A stretch of DNA of 64,000 nt from Arhodomonas aquaeolei DSM 8974 (GCF_000374645.1 NZ_KB894801.1:1-64000); one strand, 5' to 3'. Numbered from the stretch's first letter, positions 19,853 to 31,928 are shown. Made by a program: numbers and translations. Notes: generated by a model from the letters alone, not told the origin.

Positions 19853-20986
19853 ATGCACGACGAATTCCCCCAGGACGAGTCGCTCATCTACCTCAACCAC
19901 GCCGGCGTGAGTCCGTGGCCGAAGCGCACGGCGGATGCCGTGGCCGCCTTCGCCGGAGTGAACGCCCGCCGCGGCGCGGCGGACTACCCCGCGTGGCTCC
20001 GCACGGAGGCCCGGCTCCGCGAGCAGCTCGCCTGGCTTGTGGGGGCGGAGGGCAGCGACGACATTACCCTGGTGGCGAACACCTCCGAGGGCCTGTCCAT
20101 GGTGGCCCACGGCCTGCGCTGGCGTGCCGGCGACAACGTGGTGATCAACGACCAGGAGTTCCCCTCCAACCGGATGGTCTGGGAGTCGCTGGCGGAGCGC
20201 CACGAGGTGGAGATCCGCGAGGTGACGCTGACCGGGGCGGAGGATCCCGAGGGCGCGCTCATCGACGCCATGGACGAGTACACCCGGGTCCTGCCGGTGA
20301 GCGCGGTGCAGTACGGCAGCGGCCTGCGCATCGACCTGGAGCGCCTCGGCAGTGCCTGTTCCGAGGCGGGCGCACTCTTCTGTGTGGACGCGATCCAGCA
20401 GCTGGGCGCCTTGCCCTTCGACGCCACCGCCGTCGGGGCGGACTTCGTGGTCGCCGACGGCCACAAGTGGATGATGGGCCCGGAGGGGCTGGGCGTGCTC
20501 TACACCACGCCGGCGGCGCGGGAGGCGCTGGAGCTGAACCGCTTCGGCTGGCACATGGCGGAGGCGCTGGGGGACTTCGACCGCCGTGACTGGGCGCCGG
20601 CGGCCTCCGGCCGGCGCTTCGAGGCGGGCAGCCCGAACATGCTCGGCATCCACGCCCTGTCCGCGAGCCTGTCACTTTTCGAGGACGAGGGTATCCAGGC
20701 CATCGGCGATTTGGTGATGACCAACGCCCGAACGCTGCTGGAACGCATCGCCGATGAGCCGGCGCTGAGTGCGGTCACGCCGGTGGCGCCCGAGCGGCAC
20801 GCCGGCATCGTAACCTTCCGCGTGGCCGGGGTGGCGGACCCCGGGGACCTGCTCGGGCGTCTGCGCGGCGCCGGCATCCCCTGCGCGGCGCGTGCCGGCG
20901 GCATCCGCTTCTCGCCGCACTTCTACAACACCGGCGAGCAGCTCCACGCCGCGGTGGACCGCGTTCTCGCCCTCGCGGGCGGCTGA
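19853..20986 (+). CDS. Class V pyridoxal-phosphate aminotransferase / desulfurase-like protein
   Basis: 377 residues. Starts with YLNHAGVSPWP; contains the cofactor segment CVDAIQQLGA and the Schiff-base Lys in ADGHKWMMGPEG, and ends with FSPHFYNTGEQL, all typical of class V enzymes. It lacks an obvious cysteine-desulfurase loop, so it may be an aminotransferase, an epimerase-like enzyme or a kynureninase relative. It lies between two hairpin-bounded units and converges with tatD (5 nt apart). Substrate unknown. Confidence 0.85.
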   Translation: MHDEFPQDESLIYLNHAGVSPWPKRTADAVAAFAGVNARRGAADYPAWLRTEARLREQLAWLVGAEGSDDITLVANTSEGLSMVAHGLRWRAGDNVVINDQEFPSNRMVWESLAERHEVEIREVTLTGAEDPEGALIDAMDEYTRVLPVSAVQYGSGLRIDLERLGSACSEAGALFCVDAIQQLGALPFDATAVGADFVVADGHKWMMGPEGLGVLYTTPAAREALELNRFGWHMAEALGDFDRRDWAPAASGRRFEAGSPNMLGIHALSASLSLFEDEGIQAIGDLVMTNARTLLERIADEPALSAVTPVAPERHAGIVTFRVAGVADPGDLLGRLRGAGIPCAARAGGIRFSPHFYNTGEQLHAAVDRVLALAGG

Positions 20987-20991
20987 CGGGC

Positions 20992-21774
20992 TCAGGCGCT
21001 GGCGTGCGCCGGGCGGGTCTGCGGGAAGAGCCGGTAGAAGTTCTCGCTGGTCACCGCCGCCACCTCCTCGACGGACTCCCCGCGTACCTCTGCGAGGCAC
21101 TCGGCGACGTGGCGGACGTAGGCGGGCTGGTTTTCGCGGCCGCGGTGCGGTACCGGGGCGAGATACGGGCAGTCGGTCTCGATGAGCAGCCGGTCCCCGG
21201 GGATGTGCGCCGCGGTCCCACGCAGTGCGTCGGCGTTGCGGAAGGTCACGATCCCGGACAGCGAGATGTGGAAGCCCTCGTCGAGCATGGCCCGGGCGGT
21301 GGGCCAGTCCTCGGTGAAGCAGTGGATGATGCCGCCGACCTCGCGGGCGCCCTCCTCGCGCAGGATCGCGAGCGTGTCCTGCGGTGCGGCCCGGGTATGC
21401 ACGATCACCGGCTTGCCGATGAGCCGTGCCGCGCGCACATGCCGGCGGAAGCGCTCGCGCTGCCACTCCGGCCGGTCCTCGTTGTACGCGTAGTCGAGCC
21501 CGGTCTCGCCAACGGCGACGATGAGCGGGTGGTCGGCCAGCGCCGCCAGGGTCTCCTCGTCCGGGTCCTCGCCGGTGCCGCTGGGATGCACGCCGATGGA
21601 GGTGGAGATCTCGGTGTGGCGCTCGGCCAGCGCGATCAGCGCGTCACGGCTCTCCACGTCGATGGCGACGTTGAGGAAGTGCTCCACGCCCTCGTCGAGC
21701 GCGGCGGCCAGGGCACGGTCGGTGTCGGCGTTGTCTTCGAGCAGGTGGAAGTGGCAGTGGGAGTCGACGAACAA
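20992..21774 (-). CDS. ycfH: TatD-family metal-dependent hydrolase/nuclease
   Basis: 260 residues forming a TIM barrel. Metal ligands can be read: H6 and H8 in DSHCHFH, E in VGETGLDY, H in PVIVHTR, H in GIIHCFTE, and D in LIETDCPYLAP. Members are 3'-5' DNases or D-aminoacyl deacylase-like enzymes. As in many gammaproteobacteria it closes the tmk-holB-pilZ run, which supports the ycfH assignment. Confidence 0.92.
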   Translation of the reverse strand: MFVDSHCHFHLLEDNADTDRALAAALDEGVEHFLNVAIDVESRDALIALAERHTEISTSIGVHPSGTGEDPDEETLAALADHPLIVAVGETGLDYAYNEDRPEWQRERFRRHVRAARLIGKPVIVHTRAAPQDTLAILREEGAREVGGIIHCFTEDWPTARAMLDEGFHISLSGIVTFRNADALRGTAAHIPGDRLLIETDCPYLAPVPHRGRENQPAYVRHVAECLAEVRGESVEEVAAVTSENFYRLFPQTRPAHASA

Positions 21775-21796
21775 GGGCGTCCTCGCGGTCGTGAGT

Positions 21797-22142
21797 CTAC
21801 ATGGTATGGGTGGGACGCTCGGATTCCAGCGTGCCGGCGAGATAGGTCTCGATCTTGTTGCGCGCGGGGCCGCCGTCCTTCTCGGTGAACTGCACGCCGA
21901 TGCCCGCGGTGCGGTTGCCCTGGGCGCCCTGGGGGGTGATCCACACGACCCGTCCCACCACCGGGATCTTCTCGCTCTCCTCCATCAGGGTGAGCAGGAT
22001 GAAGACCTCGTCGCCGATCTCGTAGCGCTTGGTGGTGGGCACGAACAGTCCGCCGTTGCGGATGAAGCCCATGTAGGCGGCATACAGCGCGTTCTTGTCG
22101 CGAATGGACAGCGACAGGATCCCCTGGCGCCCTCCGCCCCGG

Positions 22143-22156
<14 letters not shown>
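21797..22156 (-). CDS. pilZ: PilZ domain protein
   Basis: 119 residues with a single PilZ domain. The position after holB is that of the type IV pilus gene pilZ in Pseudomonas and Xanthomonas. In that group PilZ itself does not bind cyclic di-GMP well; the N-terminal RxxxR motif is not obvious here either (LSIRDKNALYAAY). It assists pilus assembly with PilB and FimX partners, none of which are in the window. It overlaps the holB end by 14 nt. Confidence 0.88.
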
Positions 22157-23143
<987 letters not shown>

Positions 23144-23147
<4 letters not shown>

Positions 23148-23776
23148 TCGGACTCCCCGAAGGCCACGGCCAGCGCGGCGCGGATGCGCCGCTGGACGGT
23201 GTCGGTGTCGGCGGAGGCGTCGATCAGCCGCATCCGTTCCGGGTGCTCGGCGCAGCGGCGCCGGTAGACGGCGCGGGCGCGCTCGAAGAAGGTCCCGCCC
23301 TCGCTCTCGAATCGGTCCGGGGCACTGCGCGCGGAGGCGCGCTCACGGCCCTGCTCCACGGGTAGGTCCAGGTAGAGGGTGAGATCCGGGCGCAGCCCCT
23401 GCTGCACCCAGCGCTCCAGCTCGGCGATGCGTGCCTCGCCGAGGCCGCGCCCGCCGCCCTGGTAGGCGTAGCTCGCGTCGGTAAAGCGGTCGGAGACCAC
23501 CCACTGGCCCTCGGCCAGCGCCGGGCGGATGACCCGGGCGACGTGCTCGGCGCGGGCGGCGAAGACCAGCAGCGCCTCGGTCTCGGCGGTCATGCCGTGG
23601 TAGTCGTGGTTCAGGAGCAGGCCGCGGACGGCTTCGCCCACCGGTGTACCGCCGGGCTCGCGGGTCATCACCGGCTCCAGTCCGCGCTCGATGAGCCAGT
23701 CGCGCACGGTGTCCATGGCGGTGGTCTTGCCCGCGCCCTCGAGCCCCTCGATGGTGATGAAGCGCCCCGCGGTCAT
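23144..23776 (-). CDS. tmk: Thymidylate kinase
   Basis: 210 residues. P-loop EGLEGAGKTT, the DR(F/Y) motif in VSDRFTDASYAYQGGGR, and a C-terminal LID region. It phosphorylates dTMP to dTDP in the cytosol. ATG 23776 lies 1 nt after the mltG stop. It sits in the conserved mltG-tmk-holB order. Confidence 0.95.
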
Positions 23777-23777
23777 G

Positions 23778-24794
23778 TCACTGTCCCCCATTGAGCTGAT
23801 AGCGGCGTACCGCGCGGTTGTGGGCCTCCAGGGTCGAGGAGAACACGTGCCCGCCCTTGCCGTCGGCCACGAAGTACAGTGCGTCGCCGTCGGCGGGATG
23901 GACAGCCGCATGGAGGCTGTCCCGCCCCGGTAGCGCGATGGGCGTCGGCGGCAGGCCCGCGCGGGTATAGGTGTTGTAGGGATTGTCCCGGCGCAGGTCG
24001 GCGCGGGTGAGATTGCCGTCGAAGCCCTCGCCCAGGCCGTAGATGACGGTGGGATCGGTCTGCAGTCGCATTCCGCGACGCAGCCGGCGCGCGAACACGC
24101 CGGCAATGCGGGCGCGCTCGCCGGCCACACCGGTCTCCTTTTCGATGATCGACGCCAGGATGAGCGCGTCATCGGGGTTTTCCAGCGGGAGATCGTCCGC
24201 ACGGCCCTCCCAGGCGTCCGCCAGGGCGCTGTTCATGGCGCGGTAGGCGCGCTGGAGGAAATCGCGGTCGCTGGTGCCCCTTGGGAAATGGTATGTCTCC
24301 GGCAGGAACCGGCCCTCCGCCTTCTGGTCGGGATGGCCGAGGGCGGCCATCACGGCCTGCGGATCGTCGAGCGCAAGGGTGTGTTCGAGGGCGTCGTGAT
24401 TGGCGACGGCGTCGAAGAGCTGGCGTGCGGTCCAGCCCTCGACGATGGTCAGCTCGTGCTGGATTACGTCGCCGGTGACCATCGCCCGAAGCAGGCCGGT
24501 CGCACTGGCGCCGGGGGCGATGCGGTACTCCCCCGCCTTGATCCGCGCGGCATCGCCGGTGTAGCGGCCGTACAGCCGCAGCGGCCAGGCGGCCTTCAGG
24601 CGCTCCTCACGGACGAGCCGCCGGGCGATGCCCGCCAGCGTGTCGCCCCGCGCCACCGTGATTTGTGCCGGCTCGGACCCGGCCGCGACGAGGGGCCGGC
24701 TCATGGTGGTCTCGTAGGTCTGCCACGCCCAGGCCGCGGTTGCGGCGGCGGCGAACACGGCGGCCATGCAGAGAGCGGTCAGCCATCGCTTCAT
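23778..24794 (-). CDS. mltG: Endolytic murein transglycosylase MltG
   Basis: 338 residues. One N-terminal membrane helix (residues about 5-24), a LysM-like subdomain (ITVARGDTLAGIARRL) and a YceG catalytic domain with the conserved EGRFLPETYHFPRG and the catalytic Glu in IIEKETG. It cuts nascent glycan strands at the inner membrane and sets their length. ATG 24794 overlaps the pabC stop (ATGA); an ATG 12 nt upstream would add MAFA. Confidence 0.93.
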   Translation of the reverse strand: MKRWLTALCMAAVFAAAATAAWAWQTYETTMSRPLVAAGSEPAQITVARGDTLAGIARRLVREERLKAAWPLRLYGRYTGDAARIKAGEYRIAPGASATGLLRAMVTGDVIQHELTIVEGWTARQLFDAVANHDALEHTLALDDPQAVMAALGHPDQKAEGRFLPETYHFPRGTSDRDFLQRAYRAMNSALADAWEGRADDLPLENPDDALILASIIEKETGVAGERARIAGVFARRLRRGMRLQTDPTVIYGLGEGFDGNLTRADLRRDNPYNTYTRAGLPPTPIALPGRDSLHAAVHPADGDALYFVADGKGGHVFSSTLEAHNRAVRRYQLNGGQ

Positions 24795-25627
24795 GGCGAA
24801 TGCCATCCCTTCGGGGTGATGATCGCCCCGGCGGCGGCGAGTGCATCGATGCAGGCCCGCGCACCGGCGGCCTCCGGCCAGGCCCGTCGCTCCAGGCGCG
24901 CCACCGGCCAGACGCCGACGAGGCTGTTGCTCAGCCACAGCTCGTCCGCCCGGGCGAGCCCGTCCCATGTCAGCCGCCGCACCCGGGGGCGCAGGCCGAG
25001 GCGGGGCGCCAGCGCGATGATCCGCCGCCGCATGACCCCGGCGATGCCGCAGTCGGCGACCGGTGGTGTGCACAGGATGTCGTCGAAGCGGGCGAACACA
25101 TTGCTCATGGTACCGGCCACAACGTTACCACGGGTGTCGGCCATGAGCCCCTCGGCGATCCCGGGGTCGTCCCATTCCCGCCGGGCGAGAACCTGCTCCA
25201 GGCGGTTGAGGTGCTTGATGCCCGCGAGCGCGGGCTGTACGGCGAGTGCTGTCACGCAGCGGTGAACGGTGATGCCCTCCCGCCACCAGTGCACCGGGCG
25301 TTCGGGTACGCCGCCCCGGTGGGTGAGCACGCGGGGCCCGGCATCCGTGGGCGGGGTGTAGCCGCGCCCGCCGCTGCCGCGGGTGACGATAAGCTTGATG
25401 ACGCCGTCGCCCTGCCCTGCCAGTGCCGCGACCTCGGCGTCGACCCGTTCCAGCGGCGCGGCGAAGCCGAGGCGGGTACAGCCGCGTGCGAGCCGTGCCC
25501 GGTGATCCGGCCACAGCGCAGGGTGGCCGCCGACGACGGCCACCGTCTCGAACACCCCATCGCCGTAAGCCAGCCCGCGGTCGTCCGCCGGGGGGGCGGC
25601 GCCGGGTCGACCGTCGACGCGCCACAT
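24791..25627 (-). CDS. pabC: Aminodeoxychorismate lyase
   Basis: 278 residues of fold-type IV PLP enzyme. DRGLAYGDGVFET is the N-terminal signature, the Schiff-base Lys is in AGIKHLNRLEQVLA, and SNSLVGVWPV near the C terminus is typical of PabC and not of branched-chain aminotransferases. It releases pyruvate from aminodeoxychorismate to give p-aminobenzoate for folate. It lies between fabF and mltG as in E. coli. Confidence 0.93.
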   Translation of the reverse strand: MWRVDGRPGAAPPADDRGLAYGDGVFETVAVVGGHPALWPDHRARLARGCTRLGFAAPLERVDAEVAALAGQGDGVIKLIVTRGSGGRGYTPPTDAGPRVLTHRGGVPERPVHWWREGITVHRCVTALAVQPALAGIKHLNRLEQVLARREWDDPGIAEGLMADTRGNVVAGTMSNVFARFDDILCTPPVADCGIAGVMRRRIIALAPRLGLRPRVRRLTWDGLARADELWLSNSLVGVWPVARLERRAWPEAAGARACIDALAAAGAIITPKGWHSP

Positions 25628-25643
25628 CGCCGCTGCCGCCGGA

Positions 25644-26885
<1,242 letters not shown>

Positions 26886-26920
26886 GCCCCACCTCCGTAA
26901 ATGCCAACCACCCGAAACAG

Positions 26921-26948
26921 CACAGGGCCGGCGACGACCGGCCCTGTG
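26921..26948 (-). terminator. Attenuating hairpin between acpP and fabF
   Basis: CACAGGGCCGG and CCGGCCCTGTG form a perfect 11-bp stem with a 6-nt loop, 26 nt after the acpP stop. On the minus strand a short pyrimidine-rich stretch (CTGTTTC) follows. It fits partial termination that keeps acyl carrier protein far more abundant than FabF. Confidence 0.75.
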
Positions 26949-26974
26949 TCAGCGTATCGATCCGACGGGGACCG

Positions 26975-27211
26975 TTACTCGAGGTTGGCGTTGATGTAAT
27001 CGACCGCCTGCTGGACGGTGGTGATCTTCTCGGCTTCCTCGTCGGGGATCTCGCACTCGAACTCTTCCTCAAGGGCCATCACGAGCTCGACGGTGTCGAG
27101 GGAGTCTGCGCCGAGATCGTCGACGAAGGAGGCCTCGGAATTCACCTCTTCCTCCTTCACCCCCAGTTGCTCCACGACGATCTTCTTAACGCGCTCTTCG
27201 ATACTGCTCAT
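26975..27211 (-). CDS. acpP: Acyl carrier protein
   Basis: 78 residues, strongly acidic. S37 in [10 protein letters not shown] takes the phosphopantetheine arm. It carries growing acyl chains for fatty acid, lipid A and related synthesis. GGAGGAAGGATC before ATG 27211 is a very strong ribosome site. The 131 nt upstream (27212-27342) hold no gene but include TAAAAT on the minus strand near 27297, a possible -10 for a private acpP promoter. Confidence 0.97.
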   Translation of the reverse strand: MSSIEERVKKIVVEQLGVKEEEVNSEASFVDDLGADSLDTVELVMALEEEFECEIPDEEAEKITTVQQAVDYINANLE

Positions 27212-27342
27212 CTTGATCCTTCCTCCGGAGTGTAGAAAGTTCCGACCCGCCTACGCGGCCCCCAGCGTCAGACCCCGGGCCGAATCCGGCCGTATTTTAG
27301 GTGAACCGTCCCGGGCATGCCAGCGACTCGCGTACGACCGGT

Positions 27343-28089
27343 TCAGGCCATGTACAGGCCGCCGTTGACGTTGAGCGTCTCACCGGTGACGAAACCCGCC
27401 GCCGGCGAGGCGAGATAGCACACCGCCGCCGCGATGTCCTCCGCCCGGCCCAGCCGGGCCAGGGGTGTCTGGCCGACAAGGGCCTCGCGTTGCGCCTCGT
27501 TGAGCTCGTCGGTCATGTCCGTCTCGATAAAGCCCGGGGCGACGGCGTTCACGGTGATGCCGCGGGTGCCGACCTCGCGTGCCAGCGAGCGGGTCATGCC
27601 CATGACCCCGGCCTTCGCCGCAGCATAGTTCGTCTGACCGCTGTTGCCCATCAGGCCGACCACCGAGGCGATGTTGATGATGCGTCCGCGCCGCGCCTTC
27701 ATCATGCCCCGTAGCACCGCCTTGCTCATGCGGTACACCGAGCTCAGGTCCGTGTCGATGATGTCGTCCCACTCATCGTCCTTCATGCGCATGAGCAGGT
27801 TGTCGCGGGTGATACCCGCGTTGTTCACCAGCACCGTCGGGGCGCCGTAAGCCTCGGTCACGGCAGCCACCGCCGCACTCACGCTGTCGGCGTCGGTCAC
27901 GTTGAGGGTGACGCCGAAGCCTTTGATACCGGCCTCTTCGAGGTGGGCGGTGATGCGTTCCGCGCCCGCCCCGGAGGTCGCGGTGCCGACCACCCGGGCG
28001 CCGGCCTGGCCGAGCCCGGTCGCGATCGCGCGCCCGATGCCGCGGCTCGCGCCGGTGACGAGTGCCGTTTCGTTTTCGAGTGAGAACAT
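27343..28089 (-). CDS. fabG: 3-oxoacyl-ACP reductase
   Basis: 248 residues. Short-chain dehydrogenase with TGASRGIG (NADPH site), NNAGITRD, the catalytic Ser region SVVGLMGNSGQ and the YAAAKAG Tyr-Lys pair. It reduces 3-oxoacyl-ACP. ATG 28089 is preferred over the adjoining GTG 28092. The fabD-fabG gap is 11 nt. Confidence 0.95.
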   Translation of the reverse strand: MFSLENETALVTGASRGIGRAIATGLGQAGARVVGTATSGAGAERITAHLEEAGIKGFGVTLNVTDADSVSAAVAAVTEAYGAPTVLVNNAGITRDNLLMRMKDDEWDDIIDTDLSSVYRMSKAVLRGMMKARRGRIINIASVVGLMGNSGQTNYAAAKAGVMGMTRSLAREVGTRGITVNAVAPGFIETDMTDELNEAQREALVGQTPLARLGRAEDIAAAVCYLASPAAGFVTGETLNVNGGLYMA

Positions 28090-28100
28090 CACGTTGCGCC

Positions 28101-29039
28101 TTATTCCTGAAGTGCCTTTTCAAGCGTGTCCGGGTCGAACACCGGCAGCGCCGGCATGCGGCGCTCGATACGGCGGTTCAGCCCGGCGAGAACCTTGCCC
28201 GGCCCGGCCTCGACCAGGCGGGTGACGCCCCGTGCCTGCATGGTGCGGATCGTGTCGACCCAGCGGACCGGGCTGTGGAGCTGGGCGACGAGTCGCTCGC
28301 GGATCGCCCCGGCGTCCGCCGCCGGCTCGGCGTCGACGTTGTGGATCACCGGCACGGTGGGCTCGCCGATGGTGACCGAGGCGAGCCGTTCCTCCAGGCG
28401 TTCCGCGGCCGGGCGCATCAGCGCGCAGTGGGACGGCACGCTCACCGGCAGGGCCACCGCCTTCTTGGCGCCCGCCTCCCGGGCGGCCTCGATGGCCCGG
28501 TCCACGGCGGACCGGTCCCCGGCGATCACCACCTGTCCGGGGGCGTTGTAGTTCACCGCCTCGACGATCTCGCCCTGGGCGGCCGACTCACAGGCTGCGC
28601 GCACGGCGTCGTCGTCCAGGCCCAGGATCGCGGCCATGGCGCCCTGCCCCTCCGGCACGGCGCTCTGCATGAACCGGCCGCGATCGTGAACGACCGCGAC
28701 CGCGTCGGCGAACTCCATGGCCCCGGCACACACCAGCGCGGTGTACTCGCCGAGGCTGTGCCCCGCCATGATCCCCGGAGCGGCGCCGCCGCGTGCCTGC
28801 CAGACGCGCCATACGGCGACGCCCGCGGCGAGCAGCGCGGGCTGGGTGATTTCGGTACGGTTGAGGCTGTCCTCCGGGCCGTTGACGGCGATGTCCCAGA
28901 GGTCGGTGTCGAGGATCGCGCCGGCTTCCTCGAAGGTCTCACGTACCGCCGGATAGGTCCCGGCGAGCGCATCGAGCATGCCCACCGACTGCGAACCCTG
29001 GCCGGGGAAGACGAATCCGAGGGTGTTGTCTGTCGTCAT
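28101..29039 (-). CDS. fabD: Malonyl-CoA:ACP transacylase
   Basis: 312 residues. Starts with FVFPGQGSQ, has the nucleophile Ser in GHSLGEYTAL and the catalytic His in VPSHCALM. It moves malonyl from CoA to ACP. Second gene after plsX-fabH in the conserved fatty acid cluster. Confidence 0.96.
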   Translation of the reverse strand: MTTDNTLGFVFPGQGSQSVGMLDALAGTYPAVRETFEEAGAILDTDLWDIAVNGPEDSLNRTEITQPALLAAGVAVWRVWQARGGAAPGIMAGHSLGEYTALVCAGAMEFADAVAVVHDRGRFMQSAVPEGQGAMAAILGLDDDAVRAACESAAQGEIVEAVNYNAPGQVVIAGDRSAVDRAIEAAREAGAKKAVALPVSVPSHCALMRPAAERLEERLASVTIGEPTVPVIHNVDAEPAADAGAIRERLVAQLHSPVRWVDTIRTMQARGVTRLVEAGPGKVLAGLNRRIERRMPALPVFDPDTLEKALQE

Positions 29040-29065
29040 GATCGTCTGTGCTCCACTCGTGCGCG

Positions 29066-30046
29066 TCAGAAGCGGACCAGTGCCGAGCCCCAGGTGAAGC
29101 CGGCGCCGAAGGCCTCGAGCAGCAGAAGCTGCCCCGGCTGTATGCGCCCGTCGCGGACGGCGACGTCCAGCGCGAGGGGGATGGACGCCGCGGAGGTGTT
29201 GCCGTGGCGGTCCACGGTCACCACCACGCGGTCCATGGGCAGCTCCAGCTTGCGTGCCGTCGCCGCCATGATCCGGATGTTTGCCTGATGGGGGACGAGC
29301 CAGTCGATGTCGCCGCGCTCCAGGCCGTTGGCGGCGAGGGTCTCCTCCACCACGGCGCCCAGGGTGCGCACGGCGATCTTGAAGACCTCGTTGCCGCGCA
29401 TGGTGACCTTGCCGGAGGCCGGGTCGGTCATGAGGGCCTCGACGCCCTTGGAGACGCCCCAGGGCACGTTGAGCAGCGGTTCCTGGCGGCCGTCGGAGTG
29501 CAGGTGCGTCGACAGCACCCCGGGGGTCTCGTCCGCTTCCAGGATGACCGCGCCGGCACCGTCGCCGAACAGCACGCAGGTCCCGCGATCCTCCCAGTTG
29601 AGGATGCGCGAGAAGGTCTCCGCGCCGATGACCAGGGCGCGCCGGGCGCCGCCGGTGCGGATGAAACGGTCGGCTGCATCGAGGGCGTAGATGAACCCCG
29701 AGCAGGCGGCGGCAATATCGAAGGCGATGGCGCCGCCCGGGATGCCCAGCCGGTGCTGGATGAGGCAGGCGGTGCTGGGGAAGACCTGGTCCGGCGTGGA
29801 CGTCGCGAGGATGAGCAGGTCGATGTCGCCGGGGCCGACGCCGGCGGCCTCCATCGCGGCCTCGGCGGCACGCGTGGCGATATCGCCGCAGGTCTCACCG
29901 TCGGCAACGACGTGCCGCTGGGCGATGCCGGTGCGTTCGCGGATCCAGCGGTCCGAGGTCTCGACAAGACGTTCCAGCTCTTCGTTGGTGACCACCCGCT
30001 CGGGCAGGTGGCTCCCCGTCCCCCGGATCCTGGCGTATACGCTCAC
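29066..30046 (-). CDS. fabH: 3-oxoacyl-ACP synthase III
   Basis: 326 residues. Catalytic Cys in DIAAACSGF, His in VPHQANIRI and Asn in HGNTSAAS. It starts fatty acid chains by condensing acetyl-CoA with malonyl-ACP. The start is GTG 30046, overlapping the plsX stop (GTGA). Confidence 0.96.
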   Translation of the reverse strand: MSVYARIRGTGSHLPERVVTNEELERLVETSDRWIRERTGIAQRHVVADGETCGDIATRAAEAAMEAAGVGPGDIDLLILATSTPDQVFPSTACLIQHRLGIPGGAIAFDIAAACSGFIYALDAADRFIRTGGARRALVIGAETFSRILNWEDRGTCVLFGDGAGAVILEADETPGVLSTHLHSDGRQEPLLNVPWGVSKGVEALMTDPASGKVTMRGNEVFKIAVRTLGAVVEETLAANGLERGDIDWLVPHQANIRIMAATARKLELPMDRVVVTVDRHGNTSAASIPLALDVAVRDGRIQPGQLLLLEAFGAGFTWGSALVRF

Positions 30047-31077
30047 GACGTCTGCAATCCTCTCGTCAGGGTCTCGCCGAGGCGCTGGTCGATGAGCGTC
30101 GGCACGGCGTTACGCGCCTCCAGGACGCCCACGTCGATGGCGTGCTCGAAGGCGACGGCATCCGCGCCACCGTGACTCTTGACCACCACGCCGCGCAAGC
30201 CGAGGAGGCTCGCGCCGTTGTAGCGCCGGGTGTCCAGCCGCCGGCGCAGCGAGCGCAGCACCGGCATCGCGACCAGGCCGGCGAGCCGAGTGAGCAGGTT
30301 ACGGCAGAATTCCTCGCGCATGTAGTGCGAGATCATGCCGGCGACGCCCTCGCTGGTCTTGAGCGCGACGTTGCCGGTGAAGCCGTCGCAGACCACCACG
30401 TCCGCGGCCCCACGGAACATCGAGTCGCCCTCGACGTAGCCGACGTAGTGCAGGCTGCTGTCCTGCAGGAGCTGGCCGGCCTGCTTGACCTCGTCGTTGC
30501 CCTTGATCTCCTCCTCGCCCAGGTTGAGGAGGCCGACCCGTGGGGCCTCCAGTCCGCCTACGGTCTCGGCGAGCACCGAGCCCATGACGGCGAACTGGAA
30601 GAGGTGTTCGGCGGTGCAGTCCACGTTGGCACCGAGGTCGAGCATCTGGAAGGCGCCACCCTCGCAGGGGATGGTGGTGCAGATCGCCGGCCGGTCGATA
30701 CCCGGCAGGGTCTTGAGCACGTAGCGGGCGGTTGCCATCAGTGCGCCGGTGTTGCCCGCGCTCACGCAGGCGTCGGCCTCGCCGGACTTCACGAGGTCGA
30801 CGGCGACCCGCATGGACGAGTCCTTTTTCGCGCGCAGTGCCTGTGAGGGCAGCTCGTCCATGCCGACGAGCTGACTGGCGTGGTGCACGCGCAGCTGCCC
30901 GCCCTCGTCCGCGCCGTGGCGGGACAGCGCGTCGCGCAGGGCATCCTCCTGGCCCACGAGGATCAGGCTGACCGTATCCCCGTGGCGGCGGCAGGCGGCG
31001 AGTGCCGCCGGTACGACCACGTCCGGACCGTGGTCGCCGCCCATGGCATCGACCGCGATGGTTTGACGCCGTGTCAT
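30043..31077 (-). CDS. plsX: Phosphate acyltransferase PlsX
   Basis: 344 residues. Opens with [15 protein letters not shown] and contains [10 protein letters not shown] and [11 protein letters not shown], all diagnostic. It makes acyl-phosphate from acyl-ACP for membrane phospholipid synthesis, at the inner face of the membrane. It lies between rpmF and fabH as in E. coli. Confidence 0.96.
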   Translation of the reverse strand: MTRRQTIAVDAMGGDHGPDVVVPAALAACRRHGDTVSLILVGQEDALRDALSRHGADEGGQLRVHHASQLVGMDELPSQALRAKKDSSMRVAVDLVKSGEADACVSAGNTGALMATARYVLKTLPGIDRPAICTTIPCEGGAFQMLDLGANVDCTAEHLFQFAVMGSVLAETVGGLEAPRVGLLNLGEEEIKGNDEVKQAGQLLQDSSLHYVGYVEGDSMFRGAADVVVCDGFTGNVALKTSEGVAGMISHYMREEFCRNLLTRLAGLVAMPVLRSLRRRLDTRRYNGASLLGLRGVVVKSHGGADAVAFEHAIDVGVLEARNAVPTLIDQRLGETLTRGLQTS

Positions 31078-31160
31078 GCTGCTCTCTCGAACTGCCTCGG
31101 GCGCAACGCGAACGGCCGCCGCGCCCGGTCCGGGCGGCCGCGCGGCCGGGGGCCGCTCGT

Positions 31161-31340
31161 TCAGTCTTCCTGGCCCTTGGCGACCTTGCGGCCGCGATAG
31201 TAGCCGTCGGCCGAGATGTGGTGGCGGCGGTGGGTCTCGCCGGTGGTCTGCTCGGTGGACAGCGTGGGCTTGCCCAGCGCGTCGTGGGACCGGCGCATGC
31301 CGCGCTTGGACGGGGTCTTGCGGTTCTGTTGGACTGCCAT
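31161..31340 (-). CDS. rpmF: 50S ribosomal protein bL32
   Basis: 59 residues. The N terminus [20 protein letters not shown] is typical of bL32, and the C terminus [14 protein letters not shown] matches gammaproteobacterial members. It has no zinc-binding cysteines, so it is the zinc-free form. AGGAGTAGCCTCC lies upstream of ATG 31340. It is co-transcribed with yceD and followed by plsX. A GC-rich inverted repeat around 31114-31146 separates it from plsX. Confidence 0.96.
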   Translation of the reverse strand: MAVQQNRKTPSKRGMRRSHDALGKPTLSTEQTTGETHRRHHISADGYYRGRKVAKGQED

Positions 31341-31370
31341 GGAGGCTACTCCTGTATCGGATCCAGCGAC

Positions 31371-31889
31371 TCAGTGATCGTCCCGCCGCTTGAGCTCGGC
31401 GAGGACGGCAAACGGATTCTCGCGCTCGGGCTCCGGTTCGCCCGGCGGGCCGAAGTGCTGCTTTGAGTCCGCGCAGCCACTGTCGGCGTCGTGTAGCGCC
31501 ACTACCGGCAGCTCGAGGATCAGCTCGTCCTCGAGCAGCGCGAATACGTCGAGGCGATCGTCCAGCGCGACGACCGCCTCGTCATGACCCTCGGTGTCGG
31601 CCTCGGTGGCGACCACCACCACGCGGAAGTCCGCGTGCCTCGGCACGGTCACCGTGCCGAGGCAGCGCTGACACTGCAGTGCCAGCCCGGCATCGACCTG
31701 CCCTTCAGCGATGACGAGCCCGCCGGGCTCACGGCTCACGCGGATGTCGGCGCTGGCCGTGCCGGTCGACTCGACGAGGCTCCCTGCCAGCCGTTCCCGG
31801 CCTGCCAGAGGCATGCTGCCGGTGAGACTCGCGCCGTCGTCGCCGAGCCGGCGGAGGTCGACAAACTGCGGCAAGGTTTCCTCGTGCAT
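31371..31889 (-). CDS. yceD: YceD/DUF177 family protein
   Basis: 172 residues. The central [10 protein letters not shown] cysteine pair, the acidic middle and the final [12 protein letters not shown] are the family's hallmarks. The family is linked to ribosomal RNA accumulation in plants and E. coli and always sits before rpmF. ATG 31889 matches the usual short N terminus ([14 protein letters not shown]). The other candidate, ATG 31901, overlaps the -10 element of the promoter and cannot be used if that promoter is real. The mRNA leader would then be only about 4 nt. Confidence 0.88.
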   Translation of the reverse strand: MHEETLPQFVDLRRLGDDGASLTGSMPLAGRERLAGSLVESTGTASADIRVSREPGGLVIAEGQVDAGLALQCQRCLGTVTVPRHADFRVVVVATEADTEGHDEAVVALDDRLDVFALLEDELILELPVVALHDADSGCADSKQHFGPPGEPEPERENPFAVLAELKRRDDH

Positions 31890-31899
31890 AAGGCAGCCC

Positions 31900-31928
31900 A
31901 TATTATCCACGGCACGGGACGGTGTCAA
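31900..31928 (-). promoter_or_regulatory. Near-consensus sigma-70 promoter of the yceD-rpmF-plsX-fab operon
   Basis: On the minus strand, TTGACA (31928-31923) is a perfect -35, followed by a 17 nt spacer and TAATAT (31905-31900). Expected start is near 31893. It is the best promoter I see in the window and would drive ribosomal protein bL32 and the fatty acid genes. Confidence 0.8.

Noticed and set aside
18590-20653. A 687-codon minus-strand frame spanning the TraB and class V aminotransferase genes
   Set aside because: It crosses two well-supported genes and the hairpin between them, and lacks any family signature.
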